This document shows positions 16,898-26,625 of a stretch of DNA of 64,000 bases, in pieces; position 1 is the stretch's first letter, and every line of letters begins with the position of its first letter. The notes below the pieces were generated by a model, which worked only from the letters and a program-made list of their open reading frames with translations, was not told the origin of the DNA and did no database searches. The position numbers were made by a program, and so were the translations under genes. The stretch is from FEN-299 sp963717945 (lineage in GTDB: Bacteria > Acidobacteriota > Vicinamibacteria > Vicinamibacterales > Fen-181): contig CAVQXT010000003.1 of NCBI GenBank assembly GCA_963717945.1, positions 372,001-436,000 of the forward strand, read 5' to 3'.

Positions 16898-16951
16898 CAG
16901 GCTGGGCCGTCAACGCACTCGAGAAACGGGACGACCGGACCGATTCTCGGC

Positions 16952-18340
16952 CTACCGGCGGCGCCGTCCCGGCGGCTTCGCCGCCCCGCTCCCCGACCGG
17001 GACCCCACCGGCGCGTACTTGTCGAGGATCGCCTGGATCCGCGCGCTGCTGCCGCCCCGCTCGATCGGGCGAGGGCCGCCGTGCCGGGCAGGCCGTCCCG
17101 GCTGAGCCGGGGTCGTGGAACCGGCGGGGCGCGGTCCCGCGTGGCGCGGCCCGCGCGCGGCGCGCGCCGCCCTGAGCCGTTCGCGCACCGGGATCTCGAG
17201 GCGCTCGGTGGTCTTGCGCGCGTAGTCGAAGCCGGGGAGCGTCACGCGCGGGAGCGACTTGCCCAACACCCGCTCGATGGCCGCGAGGTCGCCTTCCTCG
17301 TCGGGCGACACCAGCGTGAACGCGTCGCCGGTCGCGTCGGCGCGCGCCGTGCGGCCGACGCGATGGACGTAGGAATCCGGGTCGGCCGGCACGTCGAAGT
17401 TGACGACGTGGCCGAGGTCCTCGACGTCGATGCCCCTGGCCACGATGTCGGTCGCCACCAGCACGCGGTGCTCGCCGTTCTTGAAGCCGGCGAGCGCCGC
17501 CGTGCGCTGGCTCTGGCTGCGGTTGCCGTGGATCTTCGCCGTCGAGATCCCGTTCCGCGCGATGAACTCCGCGAGGCGGTTGGCGCGGTGCTTGGTCCGC
17601 GTGAAGACGATGGCGTCGGCGATGATGTCCTGCTTCAGGAGCTCGACGAGCAGCGCCGACTTGAGTTCGCGGGCCACCGGGTAGACCGCCTGTGTGATGC
17701 CGACGGCCGGGGCCGACTTCCGTTCGAGGTTGATCATCACCGGGTCGCGGAGCATCTCGCGCGCCAGCGCCACGATCTCGCGCGGCATCGTCGCGCTGAA
17801 GAAGAGCGTCTGGCGTTTGGCGGGGATCTGCTTCAGCACGCGGCGGATGTCGGGCAGGAACCCCATATCGAGCATCCGGTCCGCTTCGTCGAGGACCAGC
17901 ACCTCGAGCGCCGCCAGCCGGGCGTATGGGCGCCGCAGGTGATCCAGGAGCCGGCCCGGCGTCGCGATCACCACGTCCACGCCGCTGCGGAAGGCGTGCT
18001 CCTGCGGCCCGAGGCCGACTCCGCCGAACACGGCCGCGCCGGTGATGCCGGTGTGCACGGCCAGTTCCTCGAGGTGGGCGTGGATCTGCGCGGCGAGCTC
18101 GCGAGTCGGCGTGAGGATGAGCGCGCGGGTCCGACGCCGCGGCGCCGACACCAGGCGGTTGAGGATCGGGAGCAGGAATGCGGCCGTCTTGCCGCTGCCC
18201 GTCATGGCCGTCGCACAGACGTCCCTGCCGGCCGCCGCCGGCGGAATCGCCTGTTCCTGGATTGGCGTCGGGCGCTCGAATCCGAGTTCCCTGACCGCGC
18301 GCGTCAGGTCAGGGTGAAGGGGCAGCTTGGAAAACGGCAT
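16952..18340 (-). CDS. rhlE: DEAD-box RNA helicase, RhlE-like
   Basis: A 462-residue ATP-dependent RNA helicase. All core motifs are present in order: Q motif FERPTPIQEQAIP, motif I AMTGSGKT, Ia PTRELAAQ, Ib TPGRLLD, motif II DEAD, motif III SAT, motif V ATDIVARGID and motif VI HRVGRTARA. A basic, Pro/Gly-rich tail from about 385 (RGPRHAGPRPAGST through PPGRRRR) is typical of RhlE and probably contacts RNA. It acts in ribosome assembly or RNA decay. The gene converges with the methyltransferase gene. Confidence 0.94.
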   Translation of the reverse strand: MPFSKLPLHPDLTRAVRELGFERPTPIQEQAIPPAAAGRDVCATAMTGSGKTAAFLLPILNRLVSAPRRRTRALILTPTRELAAQIHAHLEELAVHTGITGAAVFGGVGLGPQEHAFRSGVDVVIATPGRLLDHLRRPYARLAALEVLVLDEADRMLDMGFLPDIRRVLKQIPAKRQTLFFSATMPREIVALAREMLRDPVMINLERKSAPAVGITQAVYPVARELKSALLVELLKQDIIADAIVFTRTKHRANRLAEFIARNGISTAKIHGNRSQSQRTAALAGFKNGEHRVLVATDIVARGIDVEDLGHVVNFDVPADPDSYVHRVGRTARADATGDAFTLVSPDEEGDLAAIERVLGKSLPRVTLPGFDYARKTTERLEIPVRERLRAARAARGPRHAGPRPAGSTTPAQPGRPARHGGPRPIERGGSSARIQAILDKYAPVGSRSGSGAAKPPGRRRR

Positions 18341-18396
18341 ACAGCAGCATACCCCACCGCGAATCGGGCGAGATCGCAGACGCCTCGCTGGCGTTC

Positions 18397-18873
18397 CTAT
18401 CCCCGCCGCGCCGCCTCGATGGCGGCGATGTCGATCTTCTTCATCGGCATCATCGCCGCGAAGGCGCGCTTTGCCTCAGCGCCGCCAGCCGCGAGCGCAT
18501 CAGTCAGCGCGCGCGGGGTGATCTGCCACGAGAGGCCCCACCGGTCCTTGCACCAACCGCAATCGCTTTCCGTGCCGCCGTTGCCGACGATCGCGTTCCA
18601 GTAGCGGTCCGTCTCTTCCTGGTCGTCGGTCGCGACCTGGAAGGAAAAGGCCTCGCTGTGCCTGAACACCGGGCCGCCGTTGAGACCGAGACAGGGAATG
18701 CCGAGGACGGTGAACTCCACCATCAGGACATCGCCCTCCTTGCCGCCGGGATAGTCACCGGGCGCCTTGTGAACGGCGGTCACCTTGCTGTCCGGAAACG
18801 TGGCGGCATAGAACCGCGCCGCTTCGAGCGCGTCCTTGTCGAACCAGAGGCAGATCGTGTTCTTCGGCTTCAT
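18397..18873 (-). CDS. VOC/PhnB-like protein (3-demethylubiquinone methyltransferase-like fold)
   Basis: A 158-residue vicinal-oxygen-chelate protein of the PhnB/3-demethylubiquinone-9 3-methyltransferase-like group. It begins NTICLWFDKDALEAARFYAATFPDSKV, has GEGDVLMVEFTVLGIPCLGLNGGP and ends MPMKKIDIAAIEAARRG. The segment CGWCKDRWGLSWQITP is characteristic. Most members have no proven function despite the name. The ATG at 18873 follows AAGGAGC. A homologue is at 41145-41552, and the two ends of a third are at 37756-37806. Confidence 0.88.
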   Translation of the reverse strand: MKPKNTICLWFDKDALEAARFYAATFPDSKVTAVHKAPGDYPGGKEGDVLMVEFTVLGIPCLGLNGGPVFRHSEAFSFQVATDDQEETDRYWNAIVGNGGTESDCGWCKDRWGLSWQITPRALTDALAAGGAEAKRAFAAMMPMKKIDIAAIEAARRG

Positions 18874-19047
18874 GTTCGCGTGCTCCTTGTGCTCGATGGA
18901 GGTGAACACCGCCCACTCTGCCAGTGTAAGCGAGCCCAAGGCAGATGATGGCGTTCCGCGCCGGCGCCACCTCAGCCGGCCGTATGCCCCCGCTTGATCG
19001 GCGCCCGCGTCTAAGTTACTGTGCGCGCCACCGAAAGGAATGTCCCC

Positions 19048-22000
19048 ATGACTCGTAGACCGTCGCGCGTTCGCCTCGCGATCCGCCTGCTCACGCTCGC
19101 CGCCGCCGCCGCCCTCTATGTCGCCGTGCAGGCGCAGAGCCCCGAGGTCAGTCCCGGCCTCTACGCGGGACTCCAATGGCGCAACATCGGCCCGTTCCAC
19201 GGCGGCCGGATCTCCGCGGTCGCGGGCGCGATCGGCGAAGCCGGCACCTTCTACATGGGCACGCCGCAGGGCGGCGCCTGGAAGACGACGAGCGCCGGCG
19301 CGAGGTGGGATCCGATCTTCGACGACGTGACGGAGGCCGACGGCATCGGCGCCATCCAGGTCGCGCCGTCGGACCCGAACATCGTTTACGTCGGCACCGG
19401 CGATTCGGTCGGCGGCCCCTCCGGCAACGGGATGTACAAGTCCTCGGACGCCGGCAGGACGTGGACGCGCATCGGCCTCGAAGAGGCGTTGAAGATCAAC
19501 AAGCTCGTCGTCGATCCCAAGGACCCGAATCTCGTCCTGGCGTCCGCGACCGGCGACCCCGCGGGCCGCGGAAGCGGCGTATTTCGGTCGGCCGACGGCG
19601 GTCGGACGTGGCAGAAGGTGCTCGATCCCGAAGGCGGGGGCGGGACACGCGACCTGGAGTATGCGTTCGATCTGCCGACGGTGATGTTCGCGACGACGCA
19701 AGGGACGTCGGCCCCGCGCGGCGGAGCCCCAGGGGCCGCCGGCGGCGCCGGCACGCCGGCCGGGAAGCCCGCCAGGCTCTTCAAGTCGAGTGACGAAGGC
19801 AAGACCTGGACGGAGATCAAGTCCCTGCCCGCCTATCCCGGCCGCATCAGCGTGGCGGTCGCGATGCACACGAGCGGCCAGCGCGTCTACGTCGTCGGCG
19901 GCGCCATCGAGAACGGGTCGGGCGTCTGCCGCTCCGACGATGGCGGCGCGACGTGGAAGCACGTCGGGAACGGCGAATCTCGTGTCAGCAACGGACAGGG
20001 GAATTACGGTTCGGGCGTATGGGTCGATTCGCAGAATCCCGACGTCGTGTACGTCGCCAGCGTCCCGCTCTATCGCTCGACCGACGGCGGCAATACGTTC
20101 ACGGTGTTCAAGGGCGCCCCCGGGGGCGAGGACTACCACTGCATGTGGATCGATCCGACCAACGGCCGGCGCATGCTGCTCGGCGCCGACCAGGGCGCGA
20201 GCGTGACGCTCGACGGCGGGCAGACGTGGAGTTCCTGGTACAACCAGCCGGTCGGGCAGATCTACCACGTGTCCACCGACACGCGCTATCCGTACTGGGT
20301 GATGGGGGCCGAGCAGGACACCGGCGCGGTGATGACCCGAAGCCGCGGCAACTTCGGGCAGATCAACGTCTTCGACCAGTCGCCGCTCCCCTCGTCCGAG
20401 TTCGGCACGATCACGCCCGACCCGCTCCACCCGGAGATCCTCTACGGCGTCGGGTACGGCGCGGGACAGGGCGGGGGCACGCTCATCAAGATCGACATGG
20501 CGACCGGGCAGTGGGGGAACGTCGCGCCGAATTTCGGCGCCGACTCGACGAAGTACCGTGCCTCGCGCGATTTCTGGAAGCGCTTCGACACGGCGTTCGA
20601 GCCGACGGCGATGTACGTCGGGTATCAATGCCTGCTCGTCACGCGCGACGGCGCGAAGACGTGGAGGGCGTTCAGCCCCGATCTGACCACGCCGAAAGGC
20701 CAGCCGCTGGTTCCGTGCGGCACGCCTCCTCCGCCCGCCCCTGCCGCCGCGGCCGGCGCGCGCGGCGCAACGCCCGCAGGTCCGGCCGGGCCGGCGGGAG
20801 GGGGGCGCGGCGGCGGGCCCGCCCCGGCGATCGCCGATTTCTCGCTCTCCACCGTCAGGAAAGGCGTGGTGTGGACGGTGAGCAGCAACGGGCAGATCTT
20901 CAACACGATCGACGGCGGCCTCCACTGGGACAACGTGAGCAACATCGCCGACGCGCCGGCGTCGGTCTCGTTCGCCACGATCGAGGCCGGGCACCAGGAC
21001 GTCGGCACGGCCTATCTCGCCGGCCGGGCGACCGCTCCGCGGGGCGGTGCGGCCGCCGCCGCGTCACCTGCCGACACCGACGCGCCGCTCATCTGGCGCA
21101 CGCACGATGGCGGCAGGACGTGGACGAAGATCGTCAAGGGGCTGCCGACCGGCGAGCGTACCGGCAGCTGGGTCAACGTCGTCCGCGAAGATCCGAAACA
21201 GAAGGGGCTGCTCTTCGCCGGAACCGAAACGACGGTCTACGTGTCGTTCGACGATGGCGACGACTGGCAGCCGCTGCGGCAAAACCTGCCGAGCACGTCG
21301 ATCCGCGACATGGTCTTCCACACCGACCATCACATGAACGATCTCGTGATCGTCACCTACGGCCGCGGCTTCTGGGTGCTCGACGACATGAGCCCGCTGC
21401 GCGAGCTGGCCGTCAAGGCGCAGCAGATCGCGGCCGCGCCGGCCTGCCTCTTCAAGCCGGGCGACGCCATCCGGGCGCGGATGAACGCGAACTGGGACCA
21501 GCCGATCAACCGTGACGAGCCGCACGCGCCGAACCCGCCGTACGGCGCGATCATCTACTACCACCTCGGTCAGCCGCCGCGCGGCGAGATGACGCTGAAG
21601 GTCCTCGACGCGGCGGGGCACCTGGTCCGCACGATGTCGAGCACGGCGCCCCCGCCAATCGTGGGCGCGCTGTACACCGACCGATGGCTGGCGACGCCCG
21701 CGAGCCGCTCGCTGCCGACCGGCGCGGGGATGCACCGCGTCAACTGGGACCTGCGCTACGACGACCCGCCGGCGCTCAGCCGCGACTTCCAGAACCAGAT
21801 GAACGCGATCGAAGGTCTGGTAACGCCCGGGCCGCACGGCCCGCAGGCGCTGCCCGGCACCTACACGCTCGAGCTGACGGTTGACGGCGCCGTGTACAGG
21901 CAGCCCGTCGTGGTGCGCAACGACCCGCGCATCGGCGAGAGCCCGGCCGTGATGGCCGCGCTGCGCGAGCAGCACGCGCTCACCGCGCTCGCGTATCGAG

Positions 22001-22515
22001 GCGCGACCGACACGTACAGCGCCAACGACGAGGTGACGGCCGTCCGCAGCGCGCTCGCGGCGCTCAGGCGCGGACAGCTCCCGGAGGACGTGGCCGCGCG
22101 GGCGACGGCGCTCGACGCCGCGCTCGGGGCGTTCGGCGGCGCAGCCGGCGGGCGAGGAGGCCGCGGCGGCGGTGGCGGGTTCGGAGCGGGAGGCCGCGGC
22201 GGCGGTCCGGCCGCGCCGGGTGCCGTGACGTCGTTTGTCGCGCTCAACGGCACGTTCAACAGCCTGGTCAGCCTGATGCAGGTGGGCCTCGACATGGCGC
22301 CGACCAAGGCGCAAATCGAAACCTGGACGAGCGGGTGCAGGTCTTACAACGCCACCGTCGCGGCGTGGAAGAAGGCCCAGGCGGGGGACCTGGCGGAGTT
22401 CAACGCGCTGCTCGCGAAGAAGAGTCTGCCGGCGCTGGCCGTGACACCGACGAAACTGACCGACCGGGTCTGCACGTTCGCGCCTCAGGCGCCGCCCGCG
22501 TCGAAGCGGCCGTGA
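19048..22515 (+). CDS. secreted BNR/VPS10-like beta-propeller protein
   Basis: A 1155-residue secreted protein. Signal peptide at about 1-31 (LLTLAAAAALYVAVQAQS). It then begins LQWRNIGPFHGGRISAVAG, the hallmark of acidobacterial sortilin-like glycosidase-annotated proteins, followed by many BNR Asp-box repeats (SSDAGRTW, SADGGRTW, STDGGNTF, LDGGQTW, IDGGLHW, HDGGRTW). Two Gly/Ala/Pro-rich linkers lie near 565-600 and 1030-1055. The C-terminal third has a beta-sandwich-like region. The family is often annotated as glycosyl hydrolase, but no catalytic residues are assignable, and it may be a binding or peptidase-associated propeller. ATG 19048 has AAGGA upstream. It is followed by two secreted peptidase genes. 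Confidence 0.9.
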   Translation: MTRRPSRVRLAIRLLTLAAAAALYVAVQAQSPEVSPGLYAGLQWRNIGPFHGGRISAVAGAIGEAGTFYMGTPQGGAWKTTSAGARWDPIFDDVTEADGIGAIQVAPSDPNIVYVGTGDSVGGPSGNGMYKSSDAGRTWTRIGLEEALKINKLVVDPKDPNLVLASATGDPAGRGSGVFRSADGGRTWQKVLDPEGGGGTRDLEYAFDLPTVMFATTQGTSAPRGGAPGAAGGAGTPAGKPARLFKSSDEGKTWTEIKSLPAYPGRISVAVAMHTSGQRVYVVGGAIENGSGVCRSDDGGATWKHVGNGESRVSNGQGNYGSGVWVDSQNPDVVYVASVPLYRSTDGGNTFTVFKGAPGGEDYHCMWIDPTNGRRMLLGADQGASVTLDGGQTWSSWYNQPVGQIYHVSTDTRYPYWVMGAEQDTGAVMTRSRGNFGQINVFDQSPLPSSEFGTITPDPLHPEILYGVGYGAGQGGGTLIKIDMATGQWGNVAPNFGADSTKYRASRDFWKRFDTAFEPTAMYVGYQCLLVTRDGAKTWRAFSPDLTTPKGQPLVPCGTPPPPAPAAAAGARGATPAGPAGPAGGGRGGGPAPAIADFSLSTVRKGVVWTVSSNGQIFNTIDGGLHWDNVSNIADAPASVSFATIEAGHQDVGTAYLAGRATAPRGGAAAAASPADTDAPLIWRTHDGGRTWTKIVKGLPTGERTGSWVNVVREDPKQKGLLFAGTETTVYVSFDDGDDWQPLRQNLPSTSIRDMVFHTDHHMNDLVIVTYGRGFWVLDDMSPLRELAVKAQQIAAAPACLFKPGDAIRARMNANWDQPINRDEPHAPNPPYGAIIYYHLGQPPRGEMTLKVLDAAGHLVRTMSSTAPPPIVGALYTDRWLATPASRSLPTGAGMHRVNWDLRYDDPPALSRDFQNQMNAIEGLVTPGPHGPQALPGTYTLELTVDGAVYRQPVVVRNDPRIGESPAVMAALREQHALTALAYRGATDTYSANDEVTAVRSALAALRRGQLPEDVAARATALDAALGAFGGAAGGRGGRGGGGGFGAGGRGGGPAAPGAVTSFVALNGTFNSLVSLMQVGLDMAPTKAQIETWTSGCRSYNATVAAWKKAQAGDLAEFNALLAKKSLPALAVTPTKLTDRVCTFAPQAPPASKRP

Positions 22516-22637
22516 AGTCAACGGCCCGCCATCCAACAGCGATGGGTGTTCCGCGGCTTCGCGCAGCGGTCGGTGTGTTCCGCGGTTGGTTCTGCGGTTT
22601 TGACGAATCCGACGGCCGTGGATACACTCCTCCGGTC

Positions 22638-24338
22638 ATGAGACACACGGCCGTGCTCGCCGGTCTGCTCCTGGTCTGCGCCGTCGTTCTTCCGATATCC
22701 GGCCAGATGCCGCAAAGCGGTGAGGACCGGACGGCCGCGCGGTCGATGGTCATCACCCGCGGCGGAATCGTGGCGAGCGACCAGGTGCTGGCCTCGCAGG
22801 CGGCCGCCGAGATCCTGGCGCGCGGCGGGTCCGCGGCCGACGCGGCGATTGCGGCCAATGCCGCGATGGGCGTGCTCGAGCCGATGATGAACGGGATCGG
22901 CGGCGATCTGTTCGCCATCGAGTACGACGCGAAGACCGGCGCGCTCTCCGGCCTCAACGCGAGCGGGTGGGCCCCGGAGAAGATGACGCCCGAGCTGTTC
23001 AGACAGAAGGGCCTGACCCGGGTTCCCGAGCGCGGCATCGACTCGGTCACTGTTCCGGGAGCCGTCGCCGGCTGGGCGGCGCTCCACGCGAAATTCGGAA
23101 AGCTGCCCTGGAAGGAGCTGTTCCGCCCCGCCATCTACTACGCGCAGAACGGCTTCCCGATCACGCCGTTCGTCGCGGCCTGGTGGAAGGACAACGCGGC
23201 GGTCCTCGAGCGGTACGGCGCGACGCTGTACCTGCCGGGGGGCAAGACGCCGCAAGTCGGCGAGATCTTCCGGAACCCGGACCTCGCGCGCACGCTGCAG
23301 CTCATCGCCGACCAGGGCCCCGAGGCCTTCTACAAGGGCGCGATCGCGAAGGCGATTCTCGAGACGTCCGGCAAGGCGGGCGGCGTCATGTCCGGCGCTG
23401 ACCTCGCCCTGTTTCAGCCCGAGTGGGTCGCGCCGATTTCGACGACCTATCGCGGCTGGACCGTCTACGAGCTGCCGCCGAACGGCCAGGGCATGGCGGC
23501 GCTCGAGATGCTCAACATCATGGAGCGGTTTCCGCTCGCCGAGGGCGGGTTCGACAACGCCGCGGCCTTCCACGTGAAGATGGCGGCCCAGCAGCTCGCC
23601 TACGCGGACCTGAACAAATACCTCGCCGACCCGCGCTTCGCCAGCGTGCCGGTCAAGGGCATCCTGTCGAAGGAATTCGCCGCCGAGCGCGCGCGAACGA
23701 TCGCCGCCGACAAGGCGAACTGCTCGGTCGGCCCTGGCAACCCGGTTCCGTTCGGGGGAGAAACCACCTACCTCACCACGATCGACCGCGACGGCAACAT
23801 CGTGTCGCTCATCCAGAGCCTCTACAACGAGTTCGGCTCGGCGGTCGTCGTCGATGGCTACGGCTTCCCGCTGCAGGATCGCGGGGCCCTGTTCTCCCTC
23901 GATCCCGCGAGCCCGAACGTGATCGCGCCGCGCAAGCGCCCGTACCACACGATCATCCCGGGGTTCATGCAGAAAGGCGACCTGCACGTCGGGTTCGGCA
24001 TCATGGGCGGGGCCAATCAGCCGCAGGCGCACGCCCAGTTCGTCTCGGACGTCGTGGATTACGGGATGGACCTGCAGGGCGCGCTCGAAGCGCCTCGCTT
24101 CCGCAACGTGGCGCTCTCCGGCTGCAATTACTACGTCGAGAACCGCGTGCCCGAGGCCGTTCGCGCGCAGTTGACGAAGATGGGGTACGCGATTCGCCTC
24201 CGCGGCGCCTTCTCGAGCGTCGTGGGGGGCGGGCACGCGGTGATGTACGACGCGGCGACCGGCATGAAGTACGGCGCGTCGTCGCCCCGGAAGGACGGGG
24301 CGGCCATTCCGGAGCCCGCGCCGATCTTCAAGCAGTAG
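22638..24338 (+). CDS. ggt: exported gamma-glutamyltransferase
   Basis: A 566-residue Ntn-hydrolase precursor that cleaves itself into two subunits. Signal peptide at about 1-22. The large-subunit signature is ILARGGSAADAAIAANAAMGVLEPMMNGIGGDLF. The autocleavage site and nucleophile are the first Thr of GGETTYLTTIDRDGNIVSLIQS (Thr376). In well-studied enzymes the residue two after the nucleophile is usually His, and here it is Tyr. The substrate-binding region GFGIMGGANQPQAHAQFVSDVVDYG is conserved. It hydrolyses or transfers gamma-glutamyl groups, for example from glutathione, in the periplasm. It sits between the propeller and carboxypeptidase genes, all in one direction. Confidence 0.94.
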   Translation: MRHTAVLAGLLLVCAVVLPISGQMPQSGEDRTAARSMVITRGGIVASDQVLASQAAAEILARGGSAADAAIAANAAMGVLEPMMNGIGGDLFAIEYDAKTGALSGLNASGWAPEKMTPELFRQKGLTRVPERGIDSVTVPGAVAGWAALHAKFGKLPWKELFRPAIYYAQNGFPITPFVAAWWKDNAAVLERYGATLYLPGGKTPQVGEIFRNPDLARTLQLIADQGPEAFYKGAIAKAILETSGKAGGVMSGADLALFQPEWVAPISTTYRGWTVYELPPNGQGMAALEMLNIMERFPLAEGGFDNAAAFHVKMAAQQLAYADLNKYLADPRFASVPVKGILSKEFAAERARTIAADKANCSVGPGNPVPFGGETTYLTTIDRDGNIVSLIQSLYNEFGSAVVVDGYGFPLQDRGALFSLDPASPNVIAPRKRPYHTIIPGFMQKGDLHVGFGIMGGANQPQAHAQFVSDVVDYGMDLQGALEAPRFRNVALSGCNYYVENRVPEAVRAQLTKMGYAIRLRGAFSSVVGGGHAVMYDAATGMKYGASSPRKDGAAIPEPAPIFKQ

Positions 24339-24414
24339 CCGGGCCGGCGGTTCTCGAGAAGACCAGCCGCGGGCGGACCGTTCCCGCCGCTCGGGCAGGA
24401 CGGAGGAGGATCGG

Positions 24415-26388
24415 ATGAAGAAGATTTGGCGTGTCGTGCCCGTTTATACGGCAGTGTTCGTGCTCGTCGGTTCGCTGGCGCTGGTCGCGCAGCGAGGAGG
24501 AGCGGGAAGCGGTGACCAGGGGCCGAGGGGACTCGGCGGCCGCGGCGGCGCGCCGGCGGTGCCCAACACCGCGATGCACCGCGTGGCCGGCGTCCGCGAC
24601 GGCGTCTCGATTTTCCCGAAGACCAACTACTGGCAGACGCGGCCGCTGAAGGCGGGCGAATTCGACATCAAGCACTACCACACGCCCGAGGAGTCGCTGG
24701 CGCTGCTGCGGATGTGGGCGCAGAAGTACCCGGACCTCGTCGACCTGTATTCGGTCGGCAAGTCGTTCGAAGGCCGCGACATCTGGCAGATCACGATCGC
24801 GAACAAGAAGACCGGGAGAGACACCGACAAGCCCGCGTTCTTCATCGAGGGCGGACGCCACTCCGGCGAAGTGACCGGCACCGAGACCGTCCTCTACTTG
24901 ATCAATCACGTCCTCACGAGCTACGGAACCGACCCCGCCATCACGAAGCTGGTGGACACGAAGGCGCTCTACTGCAAGCCGAACAACAATCCCGACGGCA
25001 ACAGCCTGTACCTGCTGACGGCGCAGAGCAACCGCAGCACCGTGCGTCCGTACGACGACGACGGCGACGGCCTGCTCGACGAAGACCCGCCGGAGGACTT
25101 GAACGGCGACGGGTTCATCACGCAGATGCGCCAGTTGGTCGGCCCCGGCAAGGGCAACGCGAAGAAGGACCCGCGCGACCCGAAGGGCCGGCTGATGATG
25201 CGGGTGGCGCAGGGCGAAGGCGACTACGTGCTGTTCTCCGAGGGGATCGACAACGACAACGACGGCCGCATCAACGAGGACGGCATCGGCGGCCTGGACC
25301 TTCACCGCAACTACCCGGAGAACTGGCGGCCGATGCGGGAGGCGACGGGCCGGGGCTACACCCAGGGCGGCTCGGGCGAGTACCCCCTCTCCGAGACGGA
25401 AACGCGCGCCGTCTTCCTGTTCCTGATGACGCACCCGAACGTGGCGGCCGCGCAGACGCTCGACACGTCGGTCCCGATGATCCTGCGCGGGCCGTCCACC
25501 GAGCGCGACGAGGTGGCGATGACGCCCGACGACCTGGCCCTGCACAAGGCGTGGGACAAGAAGGGGCTCGAGATCACCGGGTACCCGTGGGCCGGCGACA
25601 CCTACTACGTCTACGCGAACCGGTCCCGCGGCGGGCGCGGCGGTGCGGCGCCGGCCGAGGAGCGCGGCGGAAGCCCGATCTTCGGGCACAGCCCCGACTT
25701 CGGATACTCCTACTTCGGCGTGCCCTGGTACGGCGACGAGATCTGGAACGGCGGCAACGTCGGCGACTACGACAAGGACGGAACCGCCGACGAGTGGGAC
25801 CGCCTGAAGTATTGCGACGAGCAGCGGCCGGGCAAGGGCGACTTCATCGACTGGAAGCCGTTCAGGCACCCGACGCTCGGCGAGGTGGAAATCGGCGGCT
25901 GGAACCCGAAGTTCTGGTCGCAGAATCCGCCGCCCGACCTGCTCGAAACCTGGGCCAGGAACGAGGCGATGTGGAACCTGTGGATCGCGCAGCAGTTGCC
26001 GCAGGTGAAGATCGTCTCCGCCGTCGCGACGCCCGCCAAGGCCGCGCCGGTGAAGGGCCGGAAGGTGGCGCCGGTCATCGAAGGCGAGTACGACCTGGCG
26101 GTCACCGTGACCAACGAAGGGCTGATGCCGACCGCTCTCGACATCGCCAAGCGCGTGAAGATCGTCAGGCCCGACAGCCTCGGCATCGTGCTCTCCGGGG
26201 CGACGCTCGCGCCGGCGGCCGAAGGCCGGGCGGCGCAGCGCCCGACGCAGGAACTCGGGTGGCTGAAGGCCGGGGAGAAGAAGACCATCACCTGGCGCGT
26301 GAAGGGCACGGGCAAGGCGACGATCAACCTGTCGTCCACCCGCGGCGGCATCGACAAGAAGGAAGTGGCGATCGCTCCGGCCGGCTGA
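24415..26388 (+). CDS. secreted M14 zinc carboxypeptidase with calcium-loop-like inserts
   Basis: A 657-residue secreted metallopeptidase. Signal peptide MKKIWRVVPVYTAVFVLVGSLALVAQ. Zinc ligands are His149 and Glu152 (GGRHSGEVTGTE), and the later His is in GGLDLHRNYPENW. SETETRAVFLFL carries the likely catalytic Glu. Three Asp-rich loops resemble calcium-binding EF-hand or dockerin-type sites: DDDGDGLLDEDPP with LNGDGFI, DNDNDGRINEDG, and DYDKDGTADEWD. The C-terminal part is a beta-rich accessory domain. It should remove C-terminal residues from peptides outside the cell. RBS GGAGGAGG precedes the ATG. It is the last gene of the three-gene secreted set. Confidence 0.92.
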   Translation: MKKIWRVVPVYTAVFVLVGSLALVAQRGGAGSGDQGPRGLGGRGGAPAVPNTAMHRVAGVRDGVSIFPKTNYWQTRPLKAGEFDIKHYHTPEESLALLRMWAQKYPDLVDLYSVGKSFEGRDIWQITIANKKTGRDTDKPAFFIEGGRHSGEVTGTETVLYLINHVLTSYGTDPAITKLVDTKALYCKPNNNPDGNSLYLLTAQSNRSTVRPYDDDGDGLLDEDPPEDLNGDGFITQMRQLVGPGKGNAKKDPRDPKGRLMMRVAQGEGDYVLFSEGIDNDNDGRINEDGIGGLDLHRNYPENWRPMREATGRGYTQGGSGEYPLSETETRAVFLFLMTHPNVAAAQTLDTSVPMILRGPSTERDEVAMTPDDLALHKAWDKKGLEITGYPWAGDTYYVYANRSRGGRGGAAPAEERGGSPIFGHSPDFGYSYFGVPWYGDEIWNGGNVGDYDKDGTADEWDRLKYCDEQRPGKGDFIDWKPFRHPTLGEVEIGGWNPKFWSQNPPPDLLETWARNEAMWNLWIAQQLPQVKIVSAVATPAKAAPVKGRKVAPVIEGEYDLAVTVTNEGLMPTALDIAKRVKIVRPDSLGIVLSGATLAPAAEGRAAQRPTQELGWLKAGEKKTITWRVKGTGKATINLSSTRGGIDKKEVAIAPAG

Positions 26389-26420
26389 TCCGCGGGGCGA
26401 CAGCTGTTCCAGTGACGTTG

Positions 26421-26450
26421 TGCACGGGCGACGCCGGGGTCGCCCGTGCA
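26421..26450. terminator. strong hairpin after the M14 gene, terminator-like
   Basis: TGCACGGGCGAC (26421-26432) pairs perfectly with GTCGCCCGTGCA (26439-26450) around a 6-nt loop, 33 bp after the stop codon. There is no T-tract, so it may stabilise the mRNA end or act with Rho. A tandem GAACTCCTGCAC repeat follows at about 26479-26504. Confidence 0.5.
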
Positions 26451-26625
26451 GTAACGCGCCCCAGCTCGACGGTGCGCCGCGCGAACTCCTGCACGAACTC
26501 CTGCACCACATTCCATTCCGTCGTGTCTGTGCTACGCTGGAGAAACACCAATAGAACAGTCCCGCCGCCGCTGCCGGAGGACTGTCCGGACGACAGCGAC
26601 GGCGGATAACGCGGAGGCCAGGAAC

